NCBI GenBank assembly: GCA_019510125.1
Contig: JAEKKX010000011.1
Location: forward strand, 62,001-126,000
DNA length: 64,000 bases
Source of the DNA: Lysobacterales bacterium
GTDB lineage: Bacteria; Pseudomonadota; Gammaproteobacteria; Xanthomonadales; Xanthomonadaceae
Direction of reading: 5' to 3'
The position numbers were made by a program, and so were the translations under genes. Positions 31,682 to 40,948 of the stretch are shown in pieces. A model generated the notes under the pieces. The model did no database searches, was not told the DNA's origin, and was given only the letters and a program-made list of their open reading frames with translations. Position 1 is the stretch's first letter, and each line of letters begins with the position of its first letter.

Positions 31682-31712
31682 CAGAGCGGCCTTCGGGCCG
31701 CTCTGTTCGTTT
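31682..31712 (+). terminator. Rho-independent terminator after hns
   Basis: 10-bp perfect stem CAGAGCGGCC / GGCCGCTCTG (31682-31691 and 31696-31705) with a TTCG tetraloop, followed by TTCGTTT. The stem wording resembles one half of the GTAG REP elements at 11436 and 27044, so a REP may have become the terminator. Confidence 0.7.
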
Positions 31713-31747
31713 GAGGGTTGGACGCCCGGAAACGAGGACCGCCCGCT

Positions 31748-32986
31748 TCAGAGATTGCGCCGGGTCGGGATCAGGATGTTGCCGAACAGCAGCCCCGCGA
31801 CCAGCGCGAGCAGGATGTTGAGCGCGGCCAGCATCGCCGCCTGGCCGGCCTCCATGCTCTGTTCCTGCACCAGCGCGAGCAGCCCGCGCAGGCTGGCGCT
31901 GCCGGGCACCAGCATGATGATGCCCGGCAGGCGCACCAGCGCGCCGGGACGATTGAACCAGCGCGCATAGGCGTTGCCCGCCGCGGTCGTCGCCAGCGCG
32001 GCGACGAACACGCCGGCGGAGCTGCCCCATTCGCCGCCGACGAAGCGCGAGATCAGATAGCCGGCCGCCGCCGACAGCATCACCAGCGGATAATCGCGGC
32101 GCCCGGCGCGGAACAGCACGGCGAAGGCGTAGGTGCCGAGCAGCAGCGCCAGGCCTTCGACCCACATCGGCTGCGGGCGCAGCGCGCGCACCTCGGGATG
32201 GAGCCCGATCATCTCCGCGCCGTTCAGCGCCACCAGCATGCCGATGGCGAGCTTGAGGATCGTGGTCATCGCGCCGGCGAAGCGCGCGGTGCCGGACACG
32301 AGGTTCTGGTTGGTGAGTTCGTTGACCGCGTTGGTCAGCGACATGCCGGGCATCAGCACAATCAGCGACGAGATGATGACCGTGTTGAGGTTGAGCGGGC
32401 CGATGAAACTCGCCACCAGCACCGCCACCGAGCCGGCGGCCATCGCCGCGAGCGCATCGCTGGCTTCCTTGAGCCGCGGCCGGGTCTGGGTCGCCCAGTC
32501 GAGCAGGCCGATCAGCAGGCCAGTGACGCCGGCCACGGTGATATCCAGCCACGGCAGCCGCCACAGCCCCGCCACCGCCGCCGCCGACAGGCCGAAGGCG
32601 AGCACCGCGATGGTCCGCCCGCGCCAGCCGCCGGGGCGTTCGAGCGCGCGCAGCGCGGCATGGCCGGCTTCCAGGTCCAGCGCGCCGGTGGTCACCTCCT
32701 CGGCGATGCGGTCGGCCTCGCACAGCTTGTAGAGGTCGGTCTCGCCCGGCGGCATGCGGACCACGCGGACGGTGTCCCGGCGGCCGCGGCCGGCCTCGCC
32801 GAAGGACAGGATCATGCCGGTCGGGTTCGACCACACCCCACATTCGAGCCCGAGCTGCGCCGATACCGCCATGACCGCGCCCTCGAGGCGGTGGGCGGTG
32901 GTGCCGTAGGCGTGCAGGCGGCCGGCCAGTTCGACCACGAAATCGACGCGCGCGGCGTGGTCGTGGCGCTGCAGTGCGGCGTTCAT
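31748..32986 (-). CDS. ThrE-type threonine/serine exporter family membrane protein
   Basis: 412 residues. The N-terminal soluble domain (DFVVELAGRLHAYGTTAHRLE) and about ten membrane helices in two blocks, including LMPGMSLTNAVNELTNQNLVSG and LPGIIMLVPGSASLRG, match the one-chain ThrE family (ThrE and ThrE_2 domains). Members export threonine and serine in Corynebacterium; the substrate here is not shown. It is convergent to hns. Confidence 0.88.
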   Translation of the reverse strand: MNAALQRHDHAARVDFVVELAGRLHAYGTTAHRLEGAVMAVSAQLGLECGVWSNPTGMILSFGEAGRGRRDTVRVVRMPPGETDLYKLCEADRIAEEVTTGALDLEAGHAALRALERPGGWRGRTIAVLAFGLSAAAVAGLWRLPWLDITVAGVTGLLIGLLDWATQTRPRLKEASDALAAMAAGSVAVLVASFIGPLNLNTVIISSLIVLMPGMSLTNAVNELTNQNLVSGTARFAGAMTTILKLAIGMLVALNGAEMIGLHPEVRALRPQPMWVEGLALLLGTYAFAVLFRAGRRDYPLVMLSAAAGYLISRFVGGEWGSSAGVFVAALATTAAGNAYARWFNRPGALVRLPGIIMLVPGSASLRGLLALVQEQSMEAGQAAMLAALNILLALVAGLLFGNILIPTRRNL

Positions 32987-33071
32987 GGCGGGGCGGGCAT
33001 CGCGACGTGGCCCCGGCGGGGCGGCAAGGCCGGCATGGTATCCGATCCGGTCGCCGGTCCCGTCGGCGTGT

Positions 33072-33986
33072 TCACTGCGGCGGTTCAGCCGCCGTCAACG
33101 CGCGCTGCAGCGCGGCGACGAAGCGATCGGCCGCGTCCGGCGCCTGCACGAAGAACAGCGAGGGCTCGGTCAGTTCCAGTTCCAGCAGCCGCGGCGCGCC
33201 GTCGGCGTCGCGGATCAGGTCGATCCGCACGTACGGCAGCGGCGCGCCGGTGCGCGCGTGCAGCGCGGCGAGCACGGCCTCGCCCGCGCGGCGCTCGTCG
33301 TCGTCGGGCGTGCGCGCGGCGATCGCGTCGGGCAGCGCGGTGTGGTCCAGGCCGGTCGCGTCCGGCCGCAGCAGCGCCGCCTTGCGGATCGCGTGGCTGA
33401 AGACGCCGTCGAAATACAGCAGCGCGGTTTCTCCGCGGACATCGACGGCGTCGAGGTAGGGCTGCAGCATCGCGTCGCGGCCGGCGTCGAGCAGCGTGCC
33501 GACCTGGTTGGCGGCGGCGAGGCCCTGCGTGCGCCGGTAGCGCTGGGTGTCGTGCGAACCGGCGCTGACGGTCGGCTTCACCACGATCTCGGCGGCGTCG
33601 GCGAACGCGGCGAAGGCTTCGTCCACCGCCGGCAGCGGCTCGGCATCGGGCGCGACGAACCGCGTCGGCACCACCGCCACGCCGGCGGCCTCGAGATCGG
33701 CCAGGTAGCGCTTGTCGGTGTTCCAGCGCACCACCTCGGGCGGATTCAGCAGCCGGGTCGCGCCCGCCACCCGGTCGCACCAGTGCAGGAACGCCTCGCG
33801 ACGGAGGTGGTAGTCCCACGGCGAGCGCAGCACCACGGCGTCGTAGCGGGCCCAGGAGACCGTGTCGTCGTCCCAGGCGCGGACTTCGGCGGCGAGCCCG
33901 GCGCGATCGCAGGCCGCCAGCAGCGGCGGCATGTCCTCGTCGAGGGAAGCGGAGGCGATGGCGATGACGAAGGCGATGCGGGTCAT
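33072..33986 (-). CDS. ATP-grasp domain protein
   Basis: 304 residues from ATG 33986 (a GTG two codons upstream is less likely because a -10-like TAGACT lies exactly 6 nt before this ATG). Starts MTRIAFVIAIASASLDEDMP; RSPWDYHLRREAFLHWCD, NPPEVVRWNTDKRYL, IVVKPTVSAGSHDTQR and YVRIDLIRD ... LELELTEPSLFF are the pattern of a small ATP-grasp ligase family that includes the cycloserine ligase DcsG. It likely joins a carboxylate to an amine; the substrate is unknown. Confidence 0.82.
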   Translation of the reverse strand: MTRIAFVIAIASASLDEDMPPLLAACDRAGLAAEVRAWDDDTVSWARYDAVVLRSPWDYHLRREAFLHWCDRVAGATRLLNPPEVVRWNTDKRYLADLEAAGVAVVPTRFVAPDAEPLPAVDEAFAAFADAAEIVVKPTVSAGSHDTQRYRRTQGLAAANQVGTLLDAGRDAMLQPYLDAVDVRGETALLYFDGVFSHAIRKAALLRPDATGLDHTALPDAIAARTPDDDERRAGEAVLAALHARTGAPLPYVRIDLIRDADGAPRLLELELTEPSLFFVQAPDAADRFVAALQRALTAAEPPQ

Positions 33987-33992
33987 CGGCAC

Positions 33993-33998
33993 AGTCTA
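33993..33998 (-). promoter_or_regulatory. -10-like TAGACT before the ATP-grasp gene (leaderless candidate)
   Basis: Reverse strand TAGACT, then GTGCCG, then ATG at 33986. The spacing of six bases equals that at xerD, pssA, rlmM and yqgE. Confidence 0.4.
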
Positions 33999-34034
33999 GC
34001 CAGCCGGCGGCCGGCGTCCATGCACCGACATTCC

Positions 34035-34078
34035 CCAAAGTACGGTGTGTCCCGCCGGAAACGGGCGGTACACTTTGG
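34035..34078. promoter_or_regulatory. Inverted repeat upstream of scoA
   Basis: Outer arms CCAAAGT (34035-34041) and ACTTTGG (34072-34078), with inner pairing CCGCC / GGCGG around a GGAAACG loop. It lies between the ATP-grasp gene and scoAB and could be an operator or an RNA hairpin in the scoAB leader. No known binding site recognised. Confidence 0.45.
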
Positions 34079-34123
34079 CCCCCACCGGTCGCCCCCACGC
34101 GACCCGATCACCGAGGAACCACC

Positions 34124-34168
34124 ATGACCCTCCCGCAACACGCGCGCCTGCGCCAGGTGCCGGCATGA
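34124..34168 (+). CDS. 14-codon leader ORF overlapping scoA start
   Basis: ATG at 34124 with a good ribosome site GAGGAA six bases upstream encodes [14 protein letters not shown] and stops at TGA 34166-34168, overlapping the scoA ATG (34165) as ATGA. It is out of frame with scoA. The main scoA start itself has no clear ribosome site, so scoA is probably translated by coupling to this leader. A peptide function is not implied. Confidence 0.5.
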   Translation: MTLPQHARLRQVPA

Positions 34169-34877
34169 GCAAGCGCAAAGTCTTCGCGTCCGCCGACGAG
34201 GCCCTGCGCGGCCTGGTCGCCGACGGCCAGACCCTCGCGGTCGGCGGTTTCGGCCTCTGCGGCATCCCCGAGGCGCTGATCGCCGCCCTGCGCGATTCCG
34301 GCGCCAAGGGCCTGACCGCGATCTCCAACAACGCCGGCGTCGACGGCTTCGGCCTGGGCATGCTGCTGGAGACGCGCCAGATCAGGAAGATGATTTCGTC
34401 CTACGTCGGCGAGAACAAGGAATTCGAGCGCCAGTATCTCGCCGGCGAACTCGAACTGGAATTCAATCCGCAGGGCACGCTGGCCGAGCGCCTGCGCGCC
34501 GGCGGCGCCGGCATCCCGGCGTTCTTCACCCGCACCGGCTACGGCACCGTGGTCGCAGACGGCAAGGAGACGCGCCAGTTCCCCGACGGCCACTGGTACG
34601 TGCTGGAGACCGCGCTGAAGGCCGACGTCTCGCTGGTGAAGGCGTGGAAGGCCGACGAGGCCGGCAACCTGGTGTTCCGCAAGACCGCGCGCAACTTCAA
34701 CCCGGCCTGCGCGATGGCCGGCAAGGTCTGCGTGGCCGAGGTCGAGGAACTGGTCGGGATCGGCGACATCGACCCGGACCACGTCCACCTGCCCGGCATC
34801 TACGTCGACCGCATCGTGGTCAACCCGACCCCCGAGAAACGCATCGAACAGCGCACCGTGCGCCAGGGAGAGAAGTG

Positions 34878-34878
<1 letters not shown>
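34165..34878 (+). CDS. scoA: Succinyl-CoA:3-ketoacid CoA-transferase subunit A
   Basis: 237 residues. [30 protein letters not shown] and [20 protein letters not shown] are typical of the alpha subunit. With ScoB it moves CoA from succinyl-CoA to acetoacetate, allowing ketone body use. Translation is probably coupled to the 14-codon leader. scoB starts with a one-base overlap (TGATG). Confidence 0.95.
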
Positions 34879-35507
<629 letters not shown>

Positions 35508-35534
35508 CCGGTTCCGCCCGCGGCGTCTCCCCCC

Positions 35535-35566
35535 GGAAGCCGGCCCCGCGCCGGCTTCCGCCGTTT
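35535..35566 (+). terminator. Hairpin after scoB
   Basis: 10-bp stem GGAAGCCGGC / GCCGGCTTCC (35535-35544 and 35550-35559) with a 5-base loop, followed by GCCGTTTCC. The U-tract is poor, so termination efficiency is uncertain. Confidence 0.55.
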
Positions 35567-35604
35567 CCGGCCCCGGGGAGCGGCGGCGCTCGTGACCGAT
35601 CCCG

Positions 35605-35610
35605 TACAAT
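35605..35610 (+). promoter_or_regulatory. -10-like TACAAT before yqgE (leaderless candidate)
   Basis: TACAAT, GGCCGC, ATG at 35617. The transcript would start at or next to the start codon; no Shine-Dalgarno sequence. Confidence 0.45.
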
Positions 35611-35616
35611 GGCCGC

Positions 35617-36183
35617 ATGCTGCCCGAGACGACCGCCCTGGCCAATCAGTTGCTGATCGCCGTGCCATCGCTGGCCGATCCGAACTTCTCGCGCGCCGTC
35701 GCCCTGATCTGCCAGCACGACGCGGACGGCGCGATGGGCCTGATCCTCAACCGCCCCTCCGAGTACACCCTCGGCGACGTGCTCGACCAGATGGGCATCG
35801 ACGGCGGCGCGCCCGCGCTGCGCGAACGCCGGGTGCTCGCCGGCGGGCCGGTCCATCCCGAACGCGGCTTCGTCCTGCACGACGGCGAACCGCGCTGGGA
35901 TTCGACCCTGCAGGTGACCGACGGCCTGTACGTCACCACCTCCCGCGACGTGCTCGAAGCCCTCGCCCGCGGCGAAGGCCCGCAGCGGGTCATCGTGGTG
36001 CTCGGCTGCGCCGGCTGGGGCGCGGGCCAGCTCGAACAGGAGCTGGCCGACAATAGCTGGATCACCGCCGACCACGACGACGCCCTGCTGTTCTCGCTGC
36101 CGCTGGACGACCGCTGGGAGGCCGCCGCCGGCCGCATCGGCGTGGACATGCGGCGGATGACCGACTACAGCGGTCATGCCTGA
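35617..36183 (+). CDS. YqgE/AlgH family protein (DUF179)
   Basis: 188 residues. [55 protein letters not shown] and [15 protein letters not shown] are the family blocks. The biochemical role is unknown; in Pseudomonas a homologue (AlgH) affects alginate. It precedes ruvX with an 8-nt overlap, an arrangement conserved in proteobacteria. Confidence 0.93.
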   Translation: MLPETTALANQLLIAVPSLADPNFSRAVALICQHDADGAMGLILNRPSEYTLGDVLDQMGIDGGAPALRERRVLAGGPVHPERGFVLHDGEPRWDSTLQVTDGLYVTTSRDVLEALARGEGPQRVIVVLGCAGWGAGQLEQELADNSWITADHDDALLFSLPLDDRWEAAAGRIGVDMRRMTDYSGHA

Positions 36184-36640
36184 GCCGCTGCGCGCCGACG
36201 CCACCGTCCTGGGCTTCGACGTCGGCGCCCGCCGCATCGGGGTCGCGGTGAGCACCGGCTTCGGCCTCGGCGCGCGCGCGCTGGCCGTGGTCGACGTCCA
36301 CGACGAACAGATCGACTGGAAGGCGGTCGAGAAGCTGCATCGCGAGTGGCGTCCGGCCGGCTTCATCGTCGGCGATCCGATGACCCTGGACGGCGGCGAC
36401 CAGCCGATCCGCCGGCGCGCGCGCGCGTTCGCGCGCGAACTGCTGGCCCGCTTCCGCCTGCCCGTCGCGATGATGGACGAACGCAACAGCTCGCAGGAGG
36501 CCGCGCGGCGCTTCGCCGCCGACCGCGCCGACGGCCGTCGCCGTCGCCGCGACGCCGACCTGCTCGACGCCGAGGCCGCCGCGGTGATCGTCGAACGCTG
36601 GCTGGCCGCGCCGCAGGATGCCCTTCCGCTCGAGGAGTGA
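36176..36640 (+). CDS. ruvX: Holliday junction resolvase-like / pre-16S rRNA nuclease YqgF
   Basis: 154 residues from ATG 36176. RNase H-like fold with the first catalytic Asp in [16 protein letters not shown], then GDPMTLDG and [11 protein letters not shown], and an Asp near the end ([10 protein letters not shown]). E. coli YqgF is essential and matures the 16S rRNA 5' end. It overlaps yqgE and ends 7 nt before pyrB. Confidence 0.92.
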   Translation: MPEPLRADATVLGFDVGARRIGVAVSTGFGLGARALAVVDVHDEQIDWKAVEKLHREWRPAGFIVGDPMTLDGGDQPIRRRARAFARELLARFRLPVAMMDERNSSQEAARRFAADRADGRRRRRDADLLDAEAAAVIVERWLAAPQDALPLEE

Positions 36641-36647
36641 TGCCCCC

Positions 36648-37661
36648 GTGACCCCGAACAGCCTGTTCCCCAACACCCTCGGCTACAAGTCGGAGCTGCA
36701 GACCGACGCCGAGGGCGTGCTGCACCACCTGCTGACGCTCGACGGCATGAGCCGGGCGACGCTCTCGCGCCTGCTCGACCGCGCGCAGGAATTCGCCGAC
36801 GGCCAGGACGCGCCGGAGGCCCTGCGCGGCACCGCGGTCTGCACGCTGTTCTTCGAGCCTTCCACGCGCACCCGGCTGAGCTTCCAGCGCGCGGCGCAGC
36901 GGCTCGGCGCCGACGTGCTGAACTTCGACGCCGCCACCTCGTCGACCACCAAGGGCGAGACTGCGCGCGACACGCTCAAGAACATCGAGGCGATGGGTGT
37001 ACGCGGCTTCGTCATCCGCCACCACGAGGACGGCGTGCTCAACGAACTCGCGCGCCACATCGATCCGGACACCCGCCTGATCAACGCCGGCGACGGGCGC
37101 AGCGCGCATCCGACCCAGGGCCTGCTCGACATGCTGACCCTGCGCCAGGCCCGCGGCGAGGATTTCTCCCGGCTCGGGGTCGCGATCGTCGGCGACGTGC
37201 TGCACTCGCGCGTCGCCCGCTCCGACCTGCATGCGCTGCGCACGATGGGCGTGCGCGACATCCGGATCTGCGGCCCGGCCGCGCTGCTGCCGCCGGTGGA
37301 CGACAGCGGCGGCATGCTCCACGGCTGCACCGTGACCCGCGATCTGGACGAAGCGATCGAGGGCGCGGACGTGCTGATGATGCTGCGCCTGCAGCGCGAA
37401 CGCATGGAGCAGGGCCTGGTGACGTCGCTCGAGGACTACCACCGCGACTACGGCCTGACCGAGGCCCGCCTCAAGCGCGCAGCGTCCGACGCCGTGGTGA
37501 TGCATCCCGGCCCGATCAACCGCGGCGTGGAGATCGACGACGCCGTCGCCGACGGCCCGCAATCGCTGATCCTGCGCCAGGTCGCCAACGGCGTGTTCGT
37601 GCGCATGGCGGTGCTGGAGGCGCTGCTGGCGAAGCCGAAACGGGACGACGCCGCCGGCTGA
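36648..37661 (+). CDS. pyrB: Aspartate carbamoyltransferase catalytic subunit
   Basis: 337 residues from GTG 36648, with GAGGAG 11 bases upstream; an ATG ten codons earlier would overlap ruvX. Carbamoyl-phosphate motif FEPSTRTRLSFQ, KGETARDTLKN, and the HPTQGLLDML loop are complete. It makes carbamoyl-aspartate in pyrimidine synthesis. Neither pyrI nor a pyrC-like partner lies next to it. The yqgE-ruvX-pyrB cluster is typical for gammaproteobacteria. Confidence 0.95.
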   Translation: MTPNSLFPNTLGYKSELQTDAEGVLHHLLTLDGMSRATLSRLLDRAQEFADGQDAPEALRGTAVCTLFFEPSTRTRLSFQRAAQRLGADVLNFDAATSSTTKGETARDTLKNIEAMGVRGFVIRHHEDGVLNELARHIDPDTRLINAGDGRSAHPTQGLLDMLTLRQARGEDFSRLGVAIVGDVLHSRVARSDLHALRTMGVRDIRICGPAALLPPVDDSGGMLHGCTVTRDLDEAIEGADVLMMLRLQRERMEQGLVTSLEDYHRDYGLTEARLKRAASDAVVMHPGPINRGVEIDDAVADGPQSLILRQVANGVFVRMAVLEALLAKPKRDDAAG

Positions 37662-37676
37662 CGCAGCGCCGGCCGG

Positions 37677-38531
37677 TCAGCGGCGCTTCTGCGCGAACAG
37701 CCACGGCCACAGGTCCGGCGTGCCCGAGTACGCCGGGTCCCAACTGTTGTGGTTGGCGTCGGGGAATTCGGTGTAGCGCACATCGCCGCCGACGGTCTGG
37801 AAGGCGGCGTGGGTCAGGCGATCCTCCCGCGGCGGCACCAGATCGTCCTTCGCGCCGTGGAAGATCCACACCGGCACGTGCTTCAGGCGCCGCGCGAGCG
37901 CGGCGGCGGGGTCGGACTCGCCGCGCAATGGAGTAACGTAAAGATCGCGTTCGTCGCGCGGCGCGGTCAGCGCGCCGCACACCGGGACCAGTGCGGCGAA
38001 GCGATGCGGCTGCATCAGCGCCAGCTCCCACGTGCCGTAGCCGCCCATCGACAGCCCGGTGAGATAGGTGCGGTCGGGGTCGCCGTGGAACTCGCGCATC
38101 GTCGCGTCGAGCGCGGCGAAGGCGATGTCGGCGGCCGTGTCCTTCCAGTCGCTGTCGTCCGGCGCCTGCGGGAACACCACCACCGCCGGAAAGTCGTCGG
38201 CGTGCGCCCGCAGGTACGGGCCAAGGCCCACGCGCGTGGGCTTGTCGCCGTCGCTGCCGCGTTCGCCGGTGCCGTGCAGGAACATCACCACCGGCACGCG
38301 GCCGTGGCGGAAGCGGGCGGCGGGCACGAAGACCTGGTAGCGCCGGTCGGCGCCGCCGATGCGCACGCTGCGTTCGACGAATGCACCGCCGGCATCGCCC
38401 GCGGCGGAGCCCGGAGCGAGACCCGGGACGGGAGCGGTGGCGCAGCCGGCCAGCAGCGTCAGCGCGGCGGCGATCAGGGCGAGGCCGCCGCGGCGGACGC
38501 CTTGCGCGGCGGGGAGACGCAACAGGCCCAT
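37677..38531 (-). CDS. Lipoprotein alpha/beta hydrolase (esterase/phospholipase-like)
   Basis: 284 residues from ATG 38531. Lipoprotein signal with LTLLAGCA. The hydrolase core has VVMFLHGTGERGSDGD (oxyanion region), nucleophile Ser in YLTGLSMGGYGTWELAL, and probable Asp and His in GAKDDLVP and DANHNSWDPAY. This is the pattern of predicted peptidases/PHB-depolymerase-like esterases (COG4099). Substrate unknown. It is convergent to pyrB. Confidence 0.88.
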   Translation of the reverse strand: MGLLRLPAAQGVRRGGLALIAAALTLLAGCATAPVPGLAPGSAAGDAGGAFVERSVRIGGADRRYQVFVPAARFRHGRVPVVMFLHGTGERGSDGDKPTRVGLGPYLRAHADDFPAVVVFPQAPDDSDWKDTAADIAFAALDATMREFHGDPDRTYLTGLSMGGYGTWELALMQPHRFAALVPVCGALTAPRDERDLYVTPLRGESDPAAALARRLKHVPVWIFHGAKDDLVPPREDRLTHAAFQTVGGDVRYTEFPDANHNSWDPAYSGTPDLWPWLFAQKRR

Positions 38532-38694
38532 GGCGCCGGCTCCAGCGAGGTCGAGGCGTCGAGTGTCGCCGATCGCCCGCCGGAATGCGCGATGTAATCG
38601 CCGTGGAACGACGCCTGTTGGGACCGCCGCGCCTGCGGCAGAGCCGGGCGGCGGTCGGGGCCGCGCCCCATCCCCGCGCCTCCTGCGGACCCGC

Positions 38695-39147
38695 TCACGC
38701 CGCGTCCCAGCGCTCCGGCAGCGCCAGCCCGTCGCGCGCGTCGTCCCAGACCAGCGACGCGATGCGCCAGCCCGCCGGCGTGTCCACGCACTGCAGGCTC
38801 TTGACCCCGCGCACGTCGAAGGCGACGCCGTCGCGGACGCCGACCTTGCGGTACAGGCTCCAGCGATGCACGACATGGCCGCGGCGCTCGCTGCGGGCGT
38901 CGAGCTCCCATTCGTCGAAATCGCGCAGTCCGCCGTCGCCCAGGATCGCGCGCCGGGTTTCGATGAACCGGGTCACGTCGAACACTTCCGGCGCCGGTCC
39001 GACCGCCTTGACGATGACCGCCTCCGGCAGGAACACCCCGCGCAGCGTGTCCACCGGCGCGGCCGCACCGTCACGGGTGCGGAACGCCGCGTACAGGCGC
39101 GCGACGAGCGCGTCGATGGCGATGTCGTCGGCGCCGTCCGCGTCCAC
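38695..39147 (-). CDS. SnoaL/DUF4440-like small protein
   Basis: 150 residues from GTG 39147, three nt after the mgtE stop. The NTF2-like pattern is seen in LVARLYAAFRTRDGA, LRGVFLPEAVIVKAV, VTRFIETRRAIL and the last strands GVKSLQCVDTPAGWRIASLVWDD. Such proteins are small cytoplasmic ligand binders or enzymes without a fixed function. Cotranscribed with mgtE. Confidence 0.75.
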   Translation of the reverse strand: MDADGADDIAIDALVARLYAAFRTRDGAAAPVDTLRGVFLPEAVIVKAVGPAPEVFDVTRFIETRRAILGDGGLRDFDEWELDARSERRGHVVHRWSLYRKVGVRDGVAFDVRGVKSLQCVDTPAGWRIASLVWDDARDGLALPERWDAA

Positions 39148-39150
39148 GGT

Positions 39151-40512
39151 TCAGCGCAGGAGGATCAGGGTCGCGAGGCCGAGGAAGGACAGGAAGCCCA
39201 TCACGTCGGTCACCGTGGTCAGGATCACGCCGCCGGCCAGCGCCGGATCGAACCCCATCCGTTTCACCGCCACCGGCACGAACACGCCGCCCAGCGCGGC
39301 CGCGGTGAAGTTGATCGTCAGCGCGAGGCCGATGACCAGCGACAGCTTCCAGTCGCCGAACCAGGCCAGCACGATCAGTGCCAGCAGCAGGCCGATGCCG
39401 ACGCCGTTGATGATCGCGATCCGCACTTCCTTCCACACCAGCGCGCCCACGTTCGTCGCGCCGATCTGGCCGAGCGCGAGGCCGCGCACCATCAGCGCCA
39501 GCACCTGGGTGCCGGCGTTGCCGCCCATGCCGGCGACGATCGGCATCAGCACCGCCAGCGAGACCAGGTGCGAGATCGTGCCCTGGAACTGGCTGACCAC
39601 CGACGCGGCCAGGAACGCCGTCGCCAGGTTGATCGTGAGCCACAGCATGCGCCGGCGGAACGCGCGGCGCACCGGCGAGAACAGGTCTTCCTCCTCGTTC
39701 AGGCCGGCCGCGGACATCACCTGGTGCTCGGCCTGGTAGCGGATGATGTCGACCACGTCGTCGATGGTGATGCGGCCGAGCAGCACGTTGTTGTCGTCGA
39801 CCACCGGGGCGCTGATCCAGTCGTGGTCGGAGAACATCCGCGCGACTTCGTCGGCGGTCTCGTCCACGCCGATCGCCGGCTGCTCGTCGTCGACGAGCTG
39901 GTTCACCGGCGTGTTGGCGTCGCGGGTCAGCAGCGACTGCAGCGCGATGCGGCCGAGGTACTGGTGGCGGCGGCTGACCACGTACAGGTGGTCGGTGTGC
40001 TCCGGCAGCTCGCCGCGCAGTCGCAGGTAGCGCAGCACGACATCGACGGTGGTGTCGGCGCGCACCGTCACCACGTCGGGATTCATCAGGCGGCCCGCGG
40101 TGTCCTCGTCGTAGGACAGCACCTGCTCCAGGCGCTCGCGGTTCTCGCGGTCCATCGACTTCAGGACCTCGTCGATCACCGTGTCCGGCAGGTCCTCGAC
40201 CAGGTCCGCGAGGTCGTCGATGTCGAGGTCCTCGACCGCCGCGACCAGTTCGTCCGGGTCCATCTCCGCGATCAGGCCCTCGCGGACCTCCTCGCCGACG
40301 TGGACCAGCACCTCGCCGTCGTCCTCGGGGTCCACGAGGCCCCAGACGACCTCGCGCTTGCCCGGCGGCAGGGATTCGAGGAGGTTGCCGATTTCGGCCG
40401 GCGACAGCGTGTTGACCAGCCGCTTCACCGGGCCCAGTCGCCCGCTGTCCAGCGCGTCCGAGAGCAGACGCAACTGGCGCGCGGTCTTGTCGTGGCGGAT
40501 GGTCTCGGCCAT
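39151..40512 (-). CDS. mgtE: Magnesium transporter MgtE
   Basis: 453 residues. N-terminal helical domain (LSPAEIGNLLESLPPGKR), a CBS pair (MNPDVVTVRADTTV and ISAPVVDDNNVLLGRITIDD) and five C-terminal membrane helices with AGMGGNAGTQVLALMVRGLALG, the pore region. MgtE is a Mg2+-gated magnesium channel; cytosolic Mg2+ closes it through the N and CBS domains. In some xanthomonads mgtE follows the PTS genes; here it is 28 kb away. Confidence 0.95.
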   Translation of the reverse strand: MAETIRHDKTARQLRLLSDALDSGRLGPVKRLVNTLSPAEIGNLLESLPPGKREVVWGLVDPEDDGEVLVHVGEEVREGLIAEMDPDELVAAVEDLDIDDLADLVEDLPDTVIDEVLKSMDRENRERLEQVLSYDEDTAGRLMNPDVVTVRADTTVDVVLRYLRLRGELPEHTDHLYVVSRRHQYLGRIALQSLLTRDANTPVNQLVDDEQPAIGVDETADEVARMFSDHDWISAPVVDDNNVLLGRITIDDVVDIIRYQAEHQVMSAAGLNEEEDLFSPVRRAFRRRMLWLTINLATAFLAASVVSQFQGTISHLVSLAVLMPIVAGMGGNAGTQVLALMVRGLALGQIGATNVGALVWKEVRIAIINGVGIGLLLALIVLAWFGDWKLSLVIGLALTINFTAAALGGVFVPVAVKRMGFDPALAGGVILTTVTDVMGFLSFLGLATLILLR

Positions 40513-40915
40513 GCGAAGGTTCCGGTGGCGGGAGGCGCACCCTTCGAGGCGGGGCCACGACGGCGCGACGGGCTATCTGTCCATGGCGCGCATTATCGCC
40601 CCTGATCGCCGCCCTGCCCACCCCCTGCCGACCCGCACCGCGCCCCCCGCACCCGTCATTTCATCCCGAGCGCAGCGAGCCACCTGCCCCGAATCGCGCC
40701 CGCAACGGACGCCGCCCGCAGGTCCCATCGCGATCCGGCATCCCGCTCGGCGTGTTCCATCGCGGCATTCCATTCGCGGAATGGACGAACAGGCATGCAC
40801 GACGCGCATGCTCCGCCAAAAGCGGCGTGCACCGCGGCGCATCGATCGCGATCCGGAACGCCTGCCGCGGCTTCCGCCGCTCCCGCGGGAGAGGGCACCG
40901 GGCGGGAAACAACAC
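40513..40915. other. Intergenic region between mgtE and the HAD-phosphatase gene
   Basis: 403 nt with no gene I can support. On the mgtE strand a GATAAT hexamer lies at 40592-40597 and may be its -10 box, followed by a three-codon ATG GAC AGA TAG frame. The middle has short GC palindromes but no known repeat or riboswitch was recognised. Confidence 0.45.
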
Positions 40916-40948
40916 GGCGAACGCGCGCTGCTCGCCCGCGCGTTCGCC
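40916..40948 (-). terminator. Hairpin at the end of the trp operon
   Basis: 12-bp perfect stem GGCGAACGCGCG / CGCGCGTTCGCC (40916-40927 and 40937-40948), overlapping the last base of the HAD gene stop. On the transcribed strand it is followed by TGTTGTTTCCC, a weak U-tract. Confidence 0.6.

Noticed and set aside
40573-40898. Short frames in the mgtE-HAD gap, possible small protein or riboswitch
   Set aside because: Translations look random and no known Mg-sensing RNA pattern was recognised upstream of mgtE.
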